A DNA stretch of 64,000 nt from Chloranthus sessilifolius (taxonomy: Eukaryota > Streptophyta > Magnoliopsida > Chloranthales > Chloranthaceae). Location: positions 85,595,765 to 85,659,764 of the forward strand of contig CM037588.1 in assembly GCA_021018995.1 (NCBI GenBank). Reading direction: 5' to 3'. The number at the start of each line of letters is the position of its first letter. The stretch's first letter is position 1. The translations under genes and the position numbers were made by a program. Shown here piece after piece: positions 24,491 through 37,422 of this stretch. The notes beneath the pieces are model-generated. The model searched no databases and had not been told where the DNA came from. It saw only the letters and a list, made by a program, of their open reading frames with translations.

Positions 24491-27400
24491 TGAATGCTTG
24501 AATGTGATTGCTTGAACGTGAATGCTGAAACATGAATGCTTGAACCTGAATGATTGAACGAGATTGATGGACCATGAATGCTTGAACTTGAATGCTCAAA
24601 CGTGAATGATCGAACATGAATGCTTGAACATGAAACTTGAAGTTGAATGCTTGAACCTGAATGCTTGAACTTGAATGCTTGAACATGATTGCTAGAACAT
24701 GAATGCTTGAACATGAATGCTAGAACGTGAATGATCGAACATGAATGCTTGAACATGAAACTTGAAGTTGAATGCTTGAACCTGAATGCTTGAACTTGAA
24801 TGCTTGAACGTGATTGCTAGAACGTGAATGCTTGAACATGAATGCTAAAACATGAATGATCATACATGAATGCTTGAACATGAATGCTTAAACTTGAATG
24901 CTTGAAAATGAATGCTTGATAGATAGTGACACGCTTGAATGTGAATGCTGGAACGAGAATGCTTGAATGTAAATTCTTGTACCTAAATTCTTGAACGTGA
25001 TTGCTAGAATGTGAATACTCGATTGTGAGGGCTTGAATGTGAATGCTTGAACATTAATACTAGAACATGGATGCCGGAATGTGAATGTTTGGTAGATAGT
25101 GAGACGCTTAAACCTAATTGCTTGAACATGAAAGCTTGCACGTGACTGCTTGAGCGTGAGTGCTTAAATGTGAATGTCTATACCTGAATTCTGGAACATG
25201 ATTGTTTGATCGTGAGTACTTGAACATGAATTCTTGAATGTGCATGCTTGAACATGAATGCTTGAATGTGAATGCCTGATAGATAGTGACATCCTTGAGT
25301 GTGAATGCTTCATAGATAGTTTCATGCTTGAACTAAAATGCTTGAACGTGAATGCTGGAACTTGAATGCTTGAACGTGTGAATTCTTGAACGAGAATGCT
25401 TGAACCTAAACCTGAATATTTGAACATGAAAGCTTTAACATGAATGCTAGAACATCAATGCTTGAACATGAATGCCTCAACTTAAATATTTGAACGTGAA
25501 TGCTTGAACATGAATGCTTGAACGTGAATGCTTGTACATGAATGCTTGAACGTGAATGCTTTAACCTGAATGCTTCAATGTGAATGCTTGATAGATAGTG
25601 ACATGCTTGAATGTGAATGCTTTAACCTAAATACTTGAACCCAAATTCTTAAACATGATTGATTGAACGTGAATGCTTGAACATGAATGTAAGATTTATA
25701 GTGACACGCTTTAGCAGGAATGCTTGAACATGAATGCAAGAACATGAATGCTTGAAGGTGAATGCTTGAATGTGAATGCTTGAACATGAATGCTTGAACG
25801 CAAATGCCTGAACTTGAATGCTTGAACGTGAATGCTAGAAACTGATTGCTTGAAAATGAATGCTTGAACATGAATACTTTAACGTGAATGCTTGATCATG
25901 AATGCATGAACATGAATGCTTGAACAAGAATGCTTGAACATGAATGCTTGATAGATAGTGACATGAACATAAATGCTCAAACGTGAATGCTTGAACATGA
26001 ATGCTTGATAGATAGTGACATGCTCGGACGTAAATGCTTAAATGTGAATGCTTAAATTGAATGCTTGAACTTGAATGCTTGAACGTGATTGCTTGAACGT
26101 GAACGCTTGAATGTGAATGCTTGAAGATGGATGCCTGAACGTGAATGCTTGATAGATAGTCACACTCTTGAACTTGAATGCTTGAACGAAACCTGCTTGC
26201 ACATGAATGCTTGAACGCGAATGCTTGAATGTGAATGCTTGGACGTGATTGCGTGAACGTGAATGCTTGAATGTGAATACATGAACAGGAATACTTGAAC
26301 ATGAATGCTTGAACATGAATGCTCGATCGATAGTGGCACGCTTAAACGTGAATGCTTGAACGTACGAATTCTTGAACGTGAATGTTGGAACATGAATGCT
26401 CGACAGATTCTGACACGCTTGAACGTGAATGATTAAATGGGTGAATGGTTGAACGTGTGAATGCTTCAACGTGAAAGATAGACTATGAATGCTCTAATGT
26501 GAATGCCTGAACATGAATGCCTGAACATGAATACTTAAACCTGAATGTTTGAACCTGAATGCTTGAAATTAATGCTTAAGAGATAGTGAAATGCTTGAAC
26601 ATGAATGCTTGAAGCTGAATGCATGACCGTGAATGCTTGAATGAGATTGCTTGAACGAGAACATTGGAACTTGAATGCTTGAACCTAAATGCTGGAACCT
26701 GAGCCCTTGAACTTGAATGCTTGAATGTGATTGTTGGAACGTGAATGTTTGAACACGAATGCTCAAACGTGAATGATCGAGCATGAATGCTTGAACATGA
26801 AAGCTTGATGTTGAATGCTTGAACCTAAATGCTTGAACTTGTATGCTTAAACGTGATTGCTAGAACGTGAATGCTTGAACATGAATGCTCGAACATGAAT
26901 GCTTGAACATGAAAGCTTGAACGTGGAAGCTTAAACTTGAATGCTTGAAAATAAATGTATAATAGATAGTGACATGCTTGAACCTAAATTCTTTTACCTG
27001 AATTCTTGAACGGGAAAGCATGAACCTGAATATTTGAACGTGAATGCTTGAACATGAATGCTTAAACATGAATGCTTGAACATGAATGCTTGAACATGAA
27101 AGCTTGAATATGAATGTTTTATAGATAGTGACGCGCTTGAAGATGAATGCTTGATGCATAGTTACACGCTTGAACGTCAATGCTTGAACGTGAATGCATG
27201 AACATGAATGCTTGATTGATAGTGACATGCTTGAACGTGAATGCTTGGACATGAGGGCTTGAACGGGGTTGCTTGAACATGAATGCTTGAACGTTAATGC
27301 TTGAAAGTGTGAATGCACGAACGTGAATACTTGAACATGAATGATTAAGCCTGAATGCTTGAACATGAATGCCTAAAAATGCATGTTTGAGAGATAGTGA

Positions 27401-28479
27401 AATGCTTAAACGTGAATGCTTGAAATTGAATGTTTAAACTTGAATGCCTGAACATGAATGCTTGATTGTTATTGCTTGAACATGAATGCTTGAACCCGAA
27501 TGCTTGAACGTGATTGCTAGAACGTAAATTCTTGAACATGAATGCTCAAACATGAATACTTTTATGTGAATGCTTAAACCTGAATGCTTGTACCTGAATG
27601 CTTGACCGTGATTGCTTGAGCATGAATACTTGAATGTGAAGGCTTGAACGAGAATGCTTGAATGTGAATGCTTGGATGTGAATACTTGAACGTGAATGCC
27701 TGCATGTGAATGCTTGATAGATAGTGACACGCTTAAACATGAATGCTTGCACATGAGGGCTTGAACGGGATTGCTTGAACATGAATGCTTGAACGTGAAA
27801 ACTTGAACATGAATGCTTGAACGTTAATGCTTGAACATGTGAATGCTCAAACATGAAGGCTTGAACATGAATGCTTGAGCCTAAATGCTTGAACATGAAT
27901 GCCTAAAAATGCATGTTTGAAGATAGTGAATGCTTAAACGTGAATGCTTGAAATTGAATCTTTAAACCTGAATGCATGAACGTGAATGCTTGAATGTGAA
28001 TGCAGGAACGTGAATGCTTGAACCAGAATGCTTGAACGTGATTGCTAGAATGTAAATTCTTGAACATGAATGCTCAAACATGAATGCTTGTACGTGAATG
28101 CTTAAACCTGAATGTTTGTACCTAAATGCTTGACCATGATTGCTTGAATGTGAATAGTTGAATGTGAATACTTGAATGTGAAGGCTTGAACGAGAATGCT
28201 TGAATGTGAATGCTTGGACGTGAATACTTGAACGTGGATCCCTGCACGTGAATGCTTGATAGATAGTGACATGCTTAAATGTGAATGCTTGAACATGAAA
28301 TATTGCACGTGATTGCATGAAGGTGAATGCTTGAACATGATTGCTTGAACGTGATTGCCTTACTGTGAAAACTTCAATGTCAATGCTTGAACATGAATTC
28401 TGAAACGTGAATGCTTGAACATGAATGCCTGAACAGGAATGCTTGAACGTGAGTGCTTGATAGATAGTTACATGCTTGA

Positions 28480-31360
28480 ACGTGAATGCTTGAACATGAC
28501 TGCTTGCATGTGAATGCTTGAACGTGAATGCTTGATAGATAGTCACACCCTTATATGTGAATTCTTGAACATGGCTGCTTGCACGTGAATGATTGAACGT
28601 GAAGGCTTCGAGGTGATTGCTTGAACGTGAATGCTTGAACATGAATACTTGAACATGAATGCTCGACAAATTATGACACGCTTGAACGTTAATGCCTGAA
28701 CATGAATGCTTGAACGTGAATGTTCGACAGATAGTGACACGCTCAAACGGGAATGCTTGAACATATGAATGCTTGAACGTGAATGCTTGAACATGAATGC
28801 TCGAACGTGAATGCTCGAACATGAATGCTCGAACATGAATGATTGAACGTGAATGCTTGAACCTGAATGCATGAACATTAATGCTAGAAAATGAATGCTT
28901 GAGAGATAGTGAAATGCTTGAACGTGAATGCTTGAAATTGAATGTGTTAACCTGAATGCTTGAACGTGAATGCTTGAACGTCATTGAACGTGAATGTTGG
29001 TACATGAATGATTTTGAACCTGAATGCTTGAACGTTATTTCTAGAATGTGAATGCTTGAACATGAATGCTCGAACTTGAATGATCGAACATGAATGCTTG
29101 AACATGAATGCATGAACGTGAATGCTTAAACCTGAATGCTTGAAAATGAATCCTAAATAGATAGTGACATGCTTGAATGTGAATGCTGTAACGTGAACGT
29201 TTGAACATAAATGCTTGTACCTATAGGCTTGACTGTGATTGCTTGAATGTGAATACTTGAATTTGAAAGGTTGAACGTGAATGCTTGAACATGAATACTT
29301 GAACATGGATTCCTGAATGTGAATGTATGAACATGAATGCTTGCACGTGAATGCTTGAACGTGATTGCTTGGACGTGAATGCTTGAACGTTAATGCTTGT
29401 ACCAGAACGCCTGAACGTGATTGCTTGACCTTGAATACCTGAACGTGAATGCTTAAACGTTAATTCTTGAACGTGAATGCTTGAACGTGACTGCTTGAAC
29501 ATGAATGCTTAGACATGAATGTTTGATAGATAGTGACATGCGTGGATGTGAATGCTTCATAGGTAGTTACACGCTTGAACATGAATGCTTGACCGCGAAT
29601 GATTGAACATGTGAATTCTTGAACGGGAATGCTTGAACCTAAATTATTAAATGTGAATGCCTAAATATGAATGCTTGAATGTGAATGCTTGATCATCTAT
29701 GCTTGAATGTGAATGCTTGAAAATGAATGCTTGAATGTGAATGCTGGATTTATAGTGACGCTTTAATGTGAATGCTTGCATGCTTGTACATGAATGCTAG
29801 AACATCGATGCTTGAATGTGAACGCAAGAACATGGATGCTTGAATGGTAGTGACATGCTTGAACGTGAATGCTTGCACGTGAGGGCTTGAACCTGATTGC
29901 TTGAACATGAATGTTTGAATGGGAATGCTTAAACATGAATGCTTGAACGTGAATGCTTGAATGTGAATGCTTGACAGATAGTGACACGCTTGAACGTGAA
30001 TGCTTTAACATGAATGCTTAAACACGAATTCTTGAACGTGAATGCTTGAAAATGAATGCTTGAATGTGAATGCTAGATTGATACTGACATTGTTTAACAT
30101 GAATACTTGAACATGAATGCTTGAATGTGAATGCTTGAACGTCAATGCTTGAACGTGAACGCCTGATCATGAATGATCGAACGTGAATGGTCGAACAGAA
30201 ATGCTTGAACATGAATGCTTGAAAATGAATGATTGATAGATAGTGCAATGAACATGAATGCTTGAACGTGAATGATTTAACATGAATGCTTGAACATGAA
30301 TGCTTGAACGTGAATGCTTTAACATGAATGTTTGATAGATAGTGACATGCTTGAACGTTAATGCTTGAACCTGATTGCATGAACATGAATGATTGAACGT
30401 GAATGCTTGAACATAAATACTTGAACATGAATACTTGAACATGAATGCTTGATAGATAGTCACATGCTTAAACATGAATGCTTAAACATGACTACTTGCT
30501 TATAAATGCTTAAACATCAATGTTTTATAGATAGTCACACGCTTAAATGTGAATGCTTGAACAGGACTCCTTACACGTGAATGATTGAATGTGAATGCTT
30601 GGACATGATTGCTTGACCGTTAATGCTTGAATGTGAATGCTTGAACATGAATACTTAAACATGAATGCTTAAACATGAATGCTCAATAGATAGTGACACG
30701 CTTGAACACGAATGCTTGTACGTGTGAATACTTGAACGTGAATGCTTGAACATGGATGCTCGTACGTGAAGGCTCTAACGTGAATGCTCGAACATGAATG
30801 CCTGAGCATGAATGCTTAAACCTTAATGCTTGAAAATGAATGCTTGAGAGATATTGAATTGCTTGAAATTGAATGCTTGAACATGAATGCTTGAACGTGA
30901 TTGCTTCAACATCAATGTTTGAATGTGAATGCTTGAACCTGAATGCATGAACGTGATTCCTAGAATGTGAATGCTTGAACATGAATGCTAGAACGTGAAT
31001 GCATGAACATGAATGCTTGAACGTGAATTCTTAAGCTTGAATGCTTGAAAATTAAAGCTTGATAGATAGTGACATGCTTAGACGTGAATTCTTAAAATTG
31101 AATGCCTGAAGTTGAATGCTTGAACGTGAATGCTTGAATGAGATTGGTTGAACATAAATACTTGAATGTGATGGCTTGAACGTGAATGCTTGAACGTTAA
31201 TACCTGAACATGGATGCCTGAACGTGAATGCTTGATAGATAGTGACACACTTGAACGTGAATGCTTTAACAGGAATGCTTGAACATGATTTCTTAAACGT
31301 GATTGCTTGAACATGAACGCTTGAAAATGAATGCTTCAACGAGAATGGAAGATTTATAGT
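28480..31360 (+). repeat. Higher-order segment C of the 14-bp array
   Basis: Third copy of the A/B landmarks: CGACAAATTATGACACGC at about 28664, AAATAGATAGTGACATGCTT at about 29154 and the AAGCTTGAATGC...TAAAGCTTGATAG block at about 31030. The B to C offset is 12.2-12.4 kb. Edges are approximate. Confidence 0.55.
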
Positions 31361-33488
31361 GACACGCTTTAGCGGGAATGCTTGAACAAGAATTCTGGAA
31401 CATGAATGCTTGAATGTGAATGCTTGAACGTGAATGCTTGAACATGAACGCTTGAACGTGAATGATTGAACATGAATGCTTGAACCTGATTGCTTGAAAA
31501 TGAATGGTTGAACAAGAATGTTTGAACGTGAATGCCTTATGGTGAATGATCAAACGTGAATGCTTGAACATGAATGCTCGAACGTGAATGCTTGACTATG
31601 AATGCTTGATAGATAGTGGGATGAACATGAATGGTCGAACGTGAATGCTCAAACATGAATGCTTGAACAAGAATGCATGATAGATAGTGACATGCTCGAA
31701 CGTAAATGCTTAAATATGAATGCTTAAATTGAATGATAGATCCTGAATGCTTGAACGTGAATGCATGAAAGAGAATGCTTGATAGATAGGCACACGCTTA
31801 AACGTGAATGCTTGAACATGAATGCATGATCGATAGACATACTCTTAAAATTGAATGCTTGAACATGACTGCTTGCACGTGAATGCTAGGACGTGAATGC
31901 TTCAAAGTGTATTCTTGAACGTGAATGCTTGAACATGAATGCTTGAACGTGAATACTTGAACATAAATGCTTGAATGTTAATGCTTGACAGATAGTGACA
32001 CTCTTGAACGTGAATGCTTGAACATGAATGCTTGAACGTGAATGTTAGAACGTGAATGCTCGTCAGATAGTGACACACTTGAACGTGAATGATTGAACGT
32101 GTGAATGCTTGAACATGTGAATGCTTGAACGTGAATGCTTGAACATGAATGCTCGAACGTGAATGCTCAAACGTGAATGCTCATACATGAATGCTTGAAC
32201 GTCAATGCTTGAACGTGAATGCTTGAACGTGAATGCTTGAACCTGAATGTTTGTACATGAATGCTTGAAAGTGAATGCTTGAGAGATAGTGAAATACTTG
32301 AAGGTGAATGCTTGAAATTGAATGCTTGAACCAGAATGCATGACCGTGATTGCTTGAACATGAATTATGGAACGTGAATGCTTGAACCTGAATCTTTAAA
32401 CCTGAATGCTTGAACCAGAATGCTTGAACGTGATTGCTGGAATGTGAATGCTTGAACATGAATGCTCAAACGTCAAAGATGGAACATGAATGCTCAAACG
32501 TCAAAGATCAAACATGAATGCTTGATGTAGAATGCTTGAACCAGGATGCTTGAACTTGAATGCTTGAACGTGATTGCTAGAACATGAATGCGTGAACATG
32601 AATGCTCAAATGTGAATGATCGAACATGAATGCTTGAACATGAAAGCTTGAACGTGAAAGCTTAAACCCGGATGCTTGAAAATGAATTCTTGATAGATAG
32701 TGACATAGTTGGACGTGAATGCTGCAACGTGAATGCTTGAACGTAAATTCTTTTACCTAAATTCTTGAACAGGAATGCTTGAACCTGAATATTTGAACGT
32801 GATGCTTGAACATAAGTGCTTGAATGTGAATGCTTAAACATGAATGCTTAAAAGTGAATGCTTGAACATGAAAGTTTGAATGTTAATGCTTTATAGATAG
32901 TGACGCGCTCGAATCTGAATGCTTGATGCATAGTTACATGCTTGAACGTCAATGCTTGAACGTGAACGCATGAACATGAATGCTTGAACGTGAATGCATG
33001 ATTGATAGTGCCATGCTTGAACATGAATGCTTGCATGTGAGGGCTTGAATAGGATTGCTTGGACATGAATGCTTGAACGTGAATGTTTGAACACAAATGT
33101 TTGAACGTTAATGCTCGAACGTGTGAATTCTCGAACGTGAATTCTCAAATGTGAATGCTCGAACGTGAATGCAAGAACATGAATGCTTGAACCTGAATGC
33201 TTGAACATGAATGCCTGTAAATGAATGCTTGAGAGATAGTGAAATGCTTAAATGTGAATGCTTGAAATTGAATGTTTAAACCTGAATGCCTGAACGTGAA
33301 TGCTTGAACGTTATTGCTTAAACGTGAATGCTTGAACCAGAATGCTTGAACATGTTTGCTAGAACGTAAATTCTTGAACATGAATGCTCGAACGTGAATG
33401 CTTGTACGTGAATGCTTAAACCAAAATGCTTGTACCTGTATGCTTGAATGTGAATACTTGAATGTGAAGGCTTGAGCGAGAATGCTTG

Positions 33489-34983
33489 TGTAACACCCCG
33501 CTTTTATTTTGCAGTCTTAGATTCACACGCACAAAAGATGGGTGTTAGTGCCTAACACCGAAACCCACCCCTTTAATAAAATAAAAGGAAATTTATTTGT
33601 TTTAATTTTTGAAAGTGTGAGAGTGGATAGAGTCCATGCCTCAAAGGCAACAGAATCCTAAGGGATACGAGATTACCATCGCTATTTAGAAAACTAAAAA
33701 AAAAACCATTTCGCTCAGAAGTCTTAGCCTGGGGCTCTCTCTCTCTAGAAAACTCCCTCCCTAGAACCCTTCCTCTCTCTAGAACTCAAGAAGAAGAAGA
33801 CAAAGGATAACGCCCGATGGGTAAAAGCTCAAGACCCGGAGCAAACCTTCACTCGCGACGTTAGGATCTGAGGTAGGGGAAATTTTAGTGTATTTTATAG
33901 CTTTAGTTTATTCTTGAAAAAAAATAATTAAATAAATAAAGAAGAAGACACCTTCTTCCCCATCCGTTTCCTGCAATAGCAAAAGGCTTGCTTTTATATA
34001 TAGATTTATAATATATATAGATTTTAAATGCACTATAAATAGAGATATCTAAATATAGATTATAAATACAGATATCTGTATTATAAAAAATATGTATATA
34101 AGAAATAAATAAGGAAGAAGAAGACTTCTTCTTCTTTGAAAGGCTACTATAGCAAAAGCAAAAAAAAAAAAAAAAAAGAAAACATCCAGAATAGCTTCTA
34201 TTTTAAAAAAAAAAAATTATTAAAGAGGAGAAAAGGACTCCTTCCTCATTCTCTCCCTCACTCTCTGTTTTCGTCAAAAACAAAAAGAAAATGAAGACGA
34301 CACCTTCTTCTTCTTCATTTGTTTTTTATAAGAAAAAGAATAGAATATATATATATAACATATATAAATGCATACATATGTAATTTATTTATCTTATATC
34401 TATGGAGGAAGATGGGTCTTCTTCCTCACTCGTTTCTCTGTAATTGTAGATTTAAAATATATATATAAAAAAAAGGAAAACTTTGTCGACCACTTTGGGA
34501 CTGTCCGACACCGGCCATGAATGGCCAACGACCAAACTGCGACCATCCGAATACCGGAGATCGGACGGACAGATCGGCATCCTCCACCGTCGGATACAGC
34601 GTGGTCGATGGGAAGAGATCACTGTAGCTCCCTCTAAAGAGCGCCTATTCTATGGATCGTGGTTGCAGGTGCAACCACCTTTGGCTTAGATTCCAAGTAT
34701 TTGGTTTGCATTGAAGGTTCATGAAACCCCTCTCTTTACCATTAGATTGATATATATATATATATATAATAATGATTTTAAACTCGAGGCCAATAACTGA
34801 AAATTGTGGACCCTCTTAAAGCAAAGTGACCTTTAAATCTAACAATTCAGATTATACGATAGGACCCGAGAACTAACTGTAGTCTTTAGTACCCATCAAC
34901 CATGAATGTAGCAAAACTTTGACTTATCGATAAGGTACCCTATAGGTAAAAATTAGAGGTTGGGTCTAGTGAAGTACCCCCTA
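33489..34983 (+). mobile_element. LTR-like fragment ending the array
   Basis: The array stops at TGTAACACCCCG, a typical start of a plant LTR. The following 1.5 kb has A-rich tracts, AT microsatellites (34341-34410, 34748-34770) and a GC-richer stretch at 34480-34690 with no recognisable protein. At 34984 it is interrupted by the LTR of copy P. I infer that it is the first part of another element whose remainder lies beyond P, outside the window. No PBS or coding region is seen to name its family. Confidence 0.45.
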
Positions 34984-35367
34984 TGTAGACACCCAAATTC
35001 GGCCCAAGGCCCAATCAATCTGTACTTCGGGAGAGATGTACCCCTGTGCTTCCGATGGCACCCTTGAGCCCTTAGGAACCTATCTAGACCTTTAGGAATT
35101 ACCTAAAATCCATTAGAACCATTCCCCCAACCCTTATAGATCACCCCTAAACCCTAGGATCCCTACCCAGACTCAATTTAAACCCTTCTAAGCATTTGAT
35201 GGGAGGAGAGCTATAAATTTTTATAGAGACTGCTGCTGAGGTTGAGCCATATACCATTGGAAGGATAACTTCTCCAGCTTTCCAACGAGCCAAAGATTAC
35301 CCAATTTAGAGTTGTGGTTCAAAAGTTATGACCGTTTGAAGTTTCACATAAAATGACAACTTTTGCT

Positions 35368-35587
35368 CAGGCATATGTATTACATACGCCCGGCCAATTT
35401 GGCCCCAGATTGGTCAGGCGTATATATTATATACGCCTGACATTTTTGGGCCAAATTTGGCTGGGTGTATATAATATATACACCTAGCATAGATGGCCAA
35501 CAGCGTGAACACCCATCTTCTCAGTTTTCCCCTAGTTTTTTTTATTTTTACTATGCATAAGCTGGGCGTATGTAAAATATACGCCCA
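35368..35587. repeat. Palindrome cluster 1 (LTR U3 of P)
   Basis: Four 25-bp palindromes start at 35368, 35415, 35462 and 35563. The copy at 35415-35439 is perfect: 12-bp arms CAGGCGTATATA around one central base. Spacing is 47, 47 and 101 bp. The spacers have a GGCCAAATTTGG-like sequence. The cluster lies 280-500 bp upstream of the TATA box. Confidence 0.9.
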
Positions 35588-35866
35588 GCTTAGCTACAGT
35601 ATCTATCATGAAATGCTCGAAATTCCTCCATCTGATTTGACCCTTTGACCATCCCCTTGGTTGAGGTGGGTGTCTTGAGGTTGTTTGCACCCCCTTTTAG
35701 CTTATTGGCAACCCTTAAGTCACCCATGGTCTCACCCCATCATCCGCCATTAAAATCAGTTTCCCAAAACCCCTAGGACCTTGAAAACCTAGAAAACCTT
35801 AGATGGAGAATTACCTAATTGCTAAACCAATTAGTTCTTAAGTAATCCCCTAACCCACCTCTTCTC

Positions 35867-35875
35867 TATAAATAG
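35867..35875 (+). promoter_or_regulatory. LTR TATA box of copy P
   Basis: TATAAATAG inside a CTCTATAAATAGAGAGG context. The same site is conserved on the minus strand of LTR Y (59545-59553) and slightly changed in LTR X (54985-54993). It would start the genomic RNA about 30 bp downstream, near 35900. Confidence 0.7.
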
Positions 35876-36578
35876 AGAGGCCCCCCTCTTTCCAAAGGAT
35901 TGGATTTTTTGGTGAAAGATTAGAGAGCTCTTAAGAGAGAACCCTAGTGAGAGAAAATGCCATTTATTTTCCAAAATTCCAGCAAGCTTAGTTCATCTTT
36001 TTCAATCCATTTCCACCATTAGATCACTCCCTTTAGCTAAAGTCTAGCCTTTGGCCTCACCCTATACTTCTTATTTTATTGAGTCCTAACATTATAACCC
36101 ATTTCCATACCATTTAAGCCATCGGAAGCACGCCAAAGCGAAGGACTTCCACAGTGCAACAAGGGCCCGTGAGCTCCGGCTCACCCCTCTCTTCCTCTAC
36201 CTTCTTGGTGTCTCCTCCGTCCAAGGATTCAAGCTGTTACGCCGCCGAAATTTTAGTTTGGCTCAAAGCTTGATAGGACCGCATTGCCTTCTGGCAAGGG
36301 GAAACTCCACCCCTTTTATTTTTATTTTTGGTCATAGATAAAGACCACTATGTGCGGGTTGATCGGGTGCCTAAACCCTTCCCGATCGATAACCGAAGCC
36401 CCTACCCTAGAGCCTTTGGCAAAGACCGGTAAATCAGAGTCATATTTAGCACTTCGGTGCTCAAAATATCGATTTGAAGGTTTCCCGGGTCACCAAAAGC
36501 TCCGAGTGGCAACTCTACATTTCATTCGTAGCGAGCGCATCGTCGCGACGGGTTCGAGAGGATCCATGGTCGCACAGA

Positions 36579-36596
36579 TGGCGACTCTGCTAGGGA
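36579..36596 (+). other. Primer binding site of copy P
   Basis: TGGCGACTCTGCTAGGGA begins two bases after the terminal CA of the LTR. Tat/Ogre elements often carry a similar TGGCGACTC-type site, thought to pair with an arginine tRNA; the tRNA identity is from memory and not checked here. Confidence 0.65.
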
Positions 36597-36741
36597 GATC
36601 ACCATAGCGCTTCCCCTCTTATTGGCCTTTCTTTTTTTGTTACTAACTATTATTTTATTTTTTTTCTTATTTTCTGCTGTTTTTTCTATACTTTTATTGT
36701 TTTTACTAACGTACTCACCCCTACGATTCAATCCTTTAAGT

Positions 36742-36898
36742 GCCTTAGCCGATTGGCGAGCCTACTTGTGCCTTTAAATTTCAGCTTTTACGATTCTTGT
36801 CATTTATGCTGCCTTAGCCGTTTGGCGGGCCCGCTCGCATTTACTTTTCACGTCATTTAAATTTCGGTCATTTACGAGCCTTAGCCGTTTGGCGGGCC
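36742..36898 (+). repeat. Triple GCC-TTTGGC hairpin repeat in leader
   Basis: GCCTTAGCCGTTTGGCGGGC or a near copy occurs at 36742, 36811 and 36878, 67-69 bp apart. Each has a small inverted repeat GCC...GGC around a four-base loop. The sequences between them also resemble each other (CATTTAAATTTC). The position 150-320 bases after the PBS suits an RNA packaging or dimerisation structure, which is inference. Confidence 0.6.
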
Positions 36899-37422
36899 TA
36901 CGTGTGCTTTTCATTTCAGTCATCATATCTCACCATTGAACGCCGGCCCGTTGAGGCGGCACGGGCTTGTCATCCCCGACCCGATTTTGAACTTAATTTC
37001 ACTCCCCTTAAAAAATCTATAATTAAAAGTGAACCAACAGTGTGGGGACATCATCAAAATTATTTTTGCATTTTTGGATAGTTTTTGGGGGGTGTAGGCA
37101 CAGATATAATTTACCCGATTCCCAGTAAGGCAGCATCCCTAATGGTGATGATCCTGAAAAGAACCACCCCTTCCAGTACTTGAGAAGGCGCTTGCGCCGA
37201 AGGTATATCATTTGGGTTGCCAATTCCAATCAAGCCGTAAAACCCGCATCGGTGAGAGCGTAGACAGCCCAAATTCAGCCGTGTATCCCTAGGAAACAGA
37301 AAGGAGGGACCCGATAACATACACAACAGTCCCTTGGAGCATCCCTCCCCAGAAACCAGTTCAAAGACCCACATTCGGGCTTGTTGTTCACTATCAAAAC
37401 TTCACTGACAAAACTGTTTTGC

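Larger units (their letters stand above)
15751..33488. repeat. 14-bp minisatellite array, right block
   Basis: 17.7 kb of the same 14-bp array as 4504-9798: TGAATGCTTGAAC plus G or A, with GATAGATAGTGACACG tags throughout and local variants such as GCAAGATTTATAGTGACACG (near 21360, 23493, 25688 and 31345). No other sequence interrupts it. It ends where TGTAACACCCCG starts at 33489, which looks like another LTR insertion, so the true array end may lie outside the window. Long minus-strand frames (up to 383 codons at 27962-29113) are a trivial effect of the stop-free unit. Confidence 0.95.
34984..36576 (+). repeat. 5' LTR of copy P
   Basis: 1,593 bp, starting TGTAGACACCC and ending GGTCGCACA. 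It aligns along its length with the reverse-orientation LTRs at 54288-55874 and 58844-60434. It holds a palindrome cluster (35368-35587) in U3, a TATA box at 35867, and near its end a conserved stretch with many GATC sites. The short ORFs in it are conserved among the three LTRs only as LTR sequence. Confidence 0.9.

Noticed and set aside
4594..33381. Dozens of long minus-strand ORFs rich in HSRSSIHVQAFTFK repeats
   Set aside because: The reverse complement of the 14-bp unit contains no stop in any frame, so every long run of units is open. Codon phase is not preserved and no start or domain is consistent; these are not genes.
4504..33488. CRISPR array
   Set aside because: The units are head-to-tail at 14 bp without unique spacers of constant length, and the surroundings are plant retroelements.
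4504..33488. Telomeric or known centromeric satellite
   Set aside because: The unit does not resemble TTTAGGG, and it is far shorter than the usual 150-180 bp plant centromere monomers. Location cannot be told from the sequence.
34483..34689. 68-codon ORF in the orphan LTR-like fragment
   Set aside because: Moderately GC-rich and open but too short, with no recognisable motif or neighbour that supports a gene.
35368..35587. Palindromes as terminal inverted repeats of MITEs
   Set aside because: They occur as regular 47-bp tandem copies without target duplications, in the same place in each LTR, so they are part of the element and not separate insertions.
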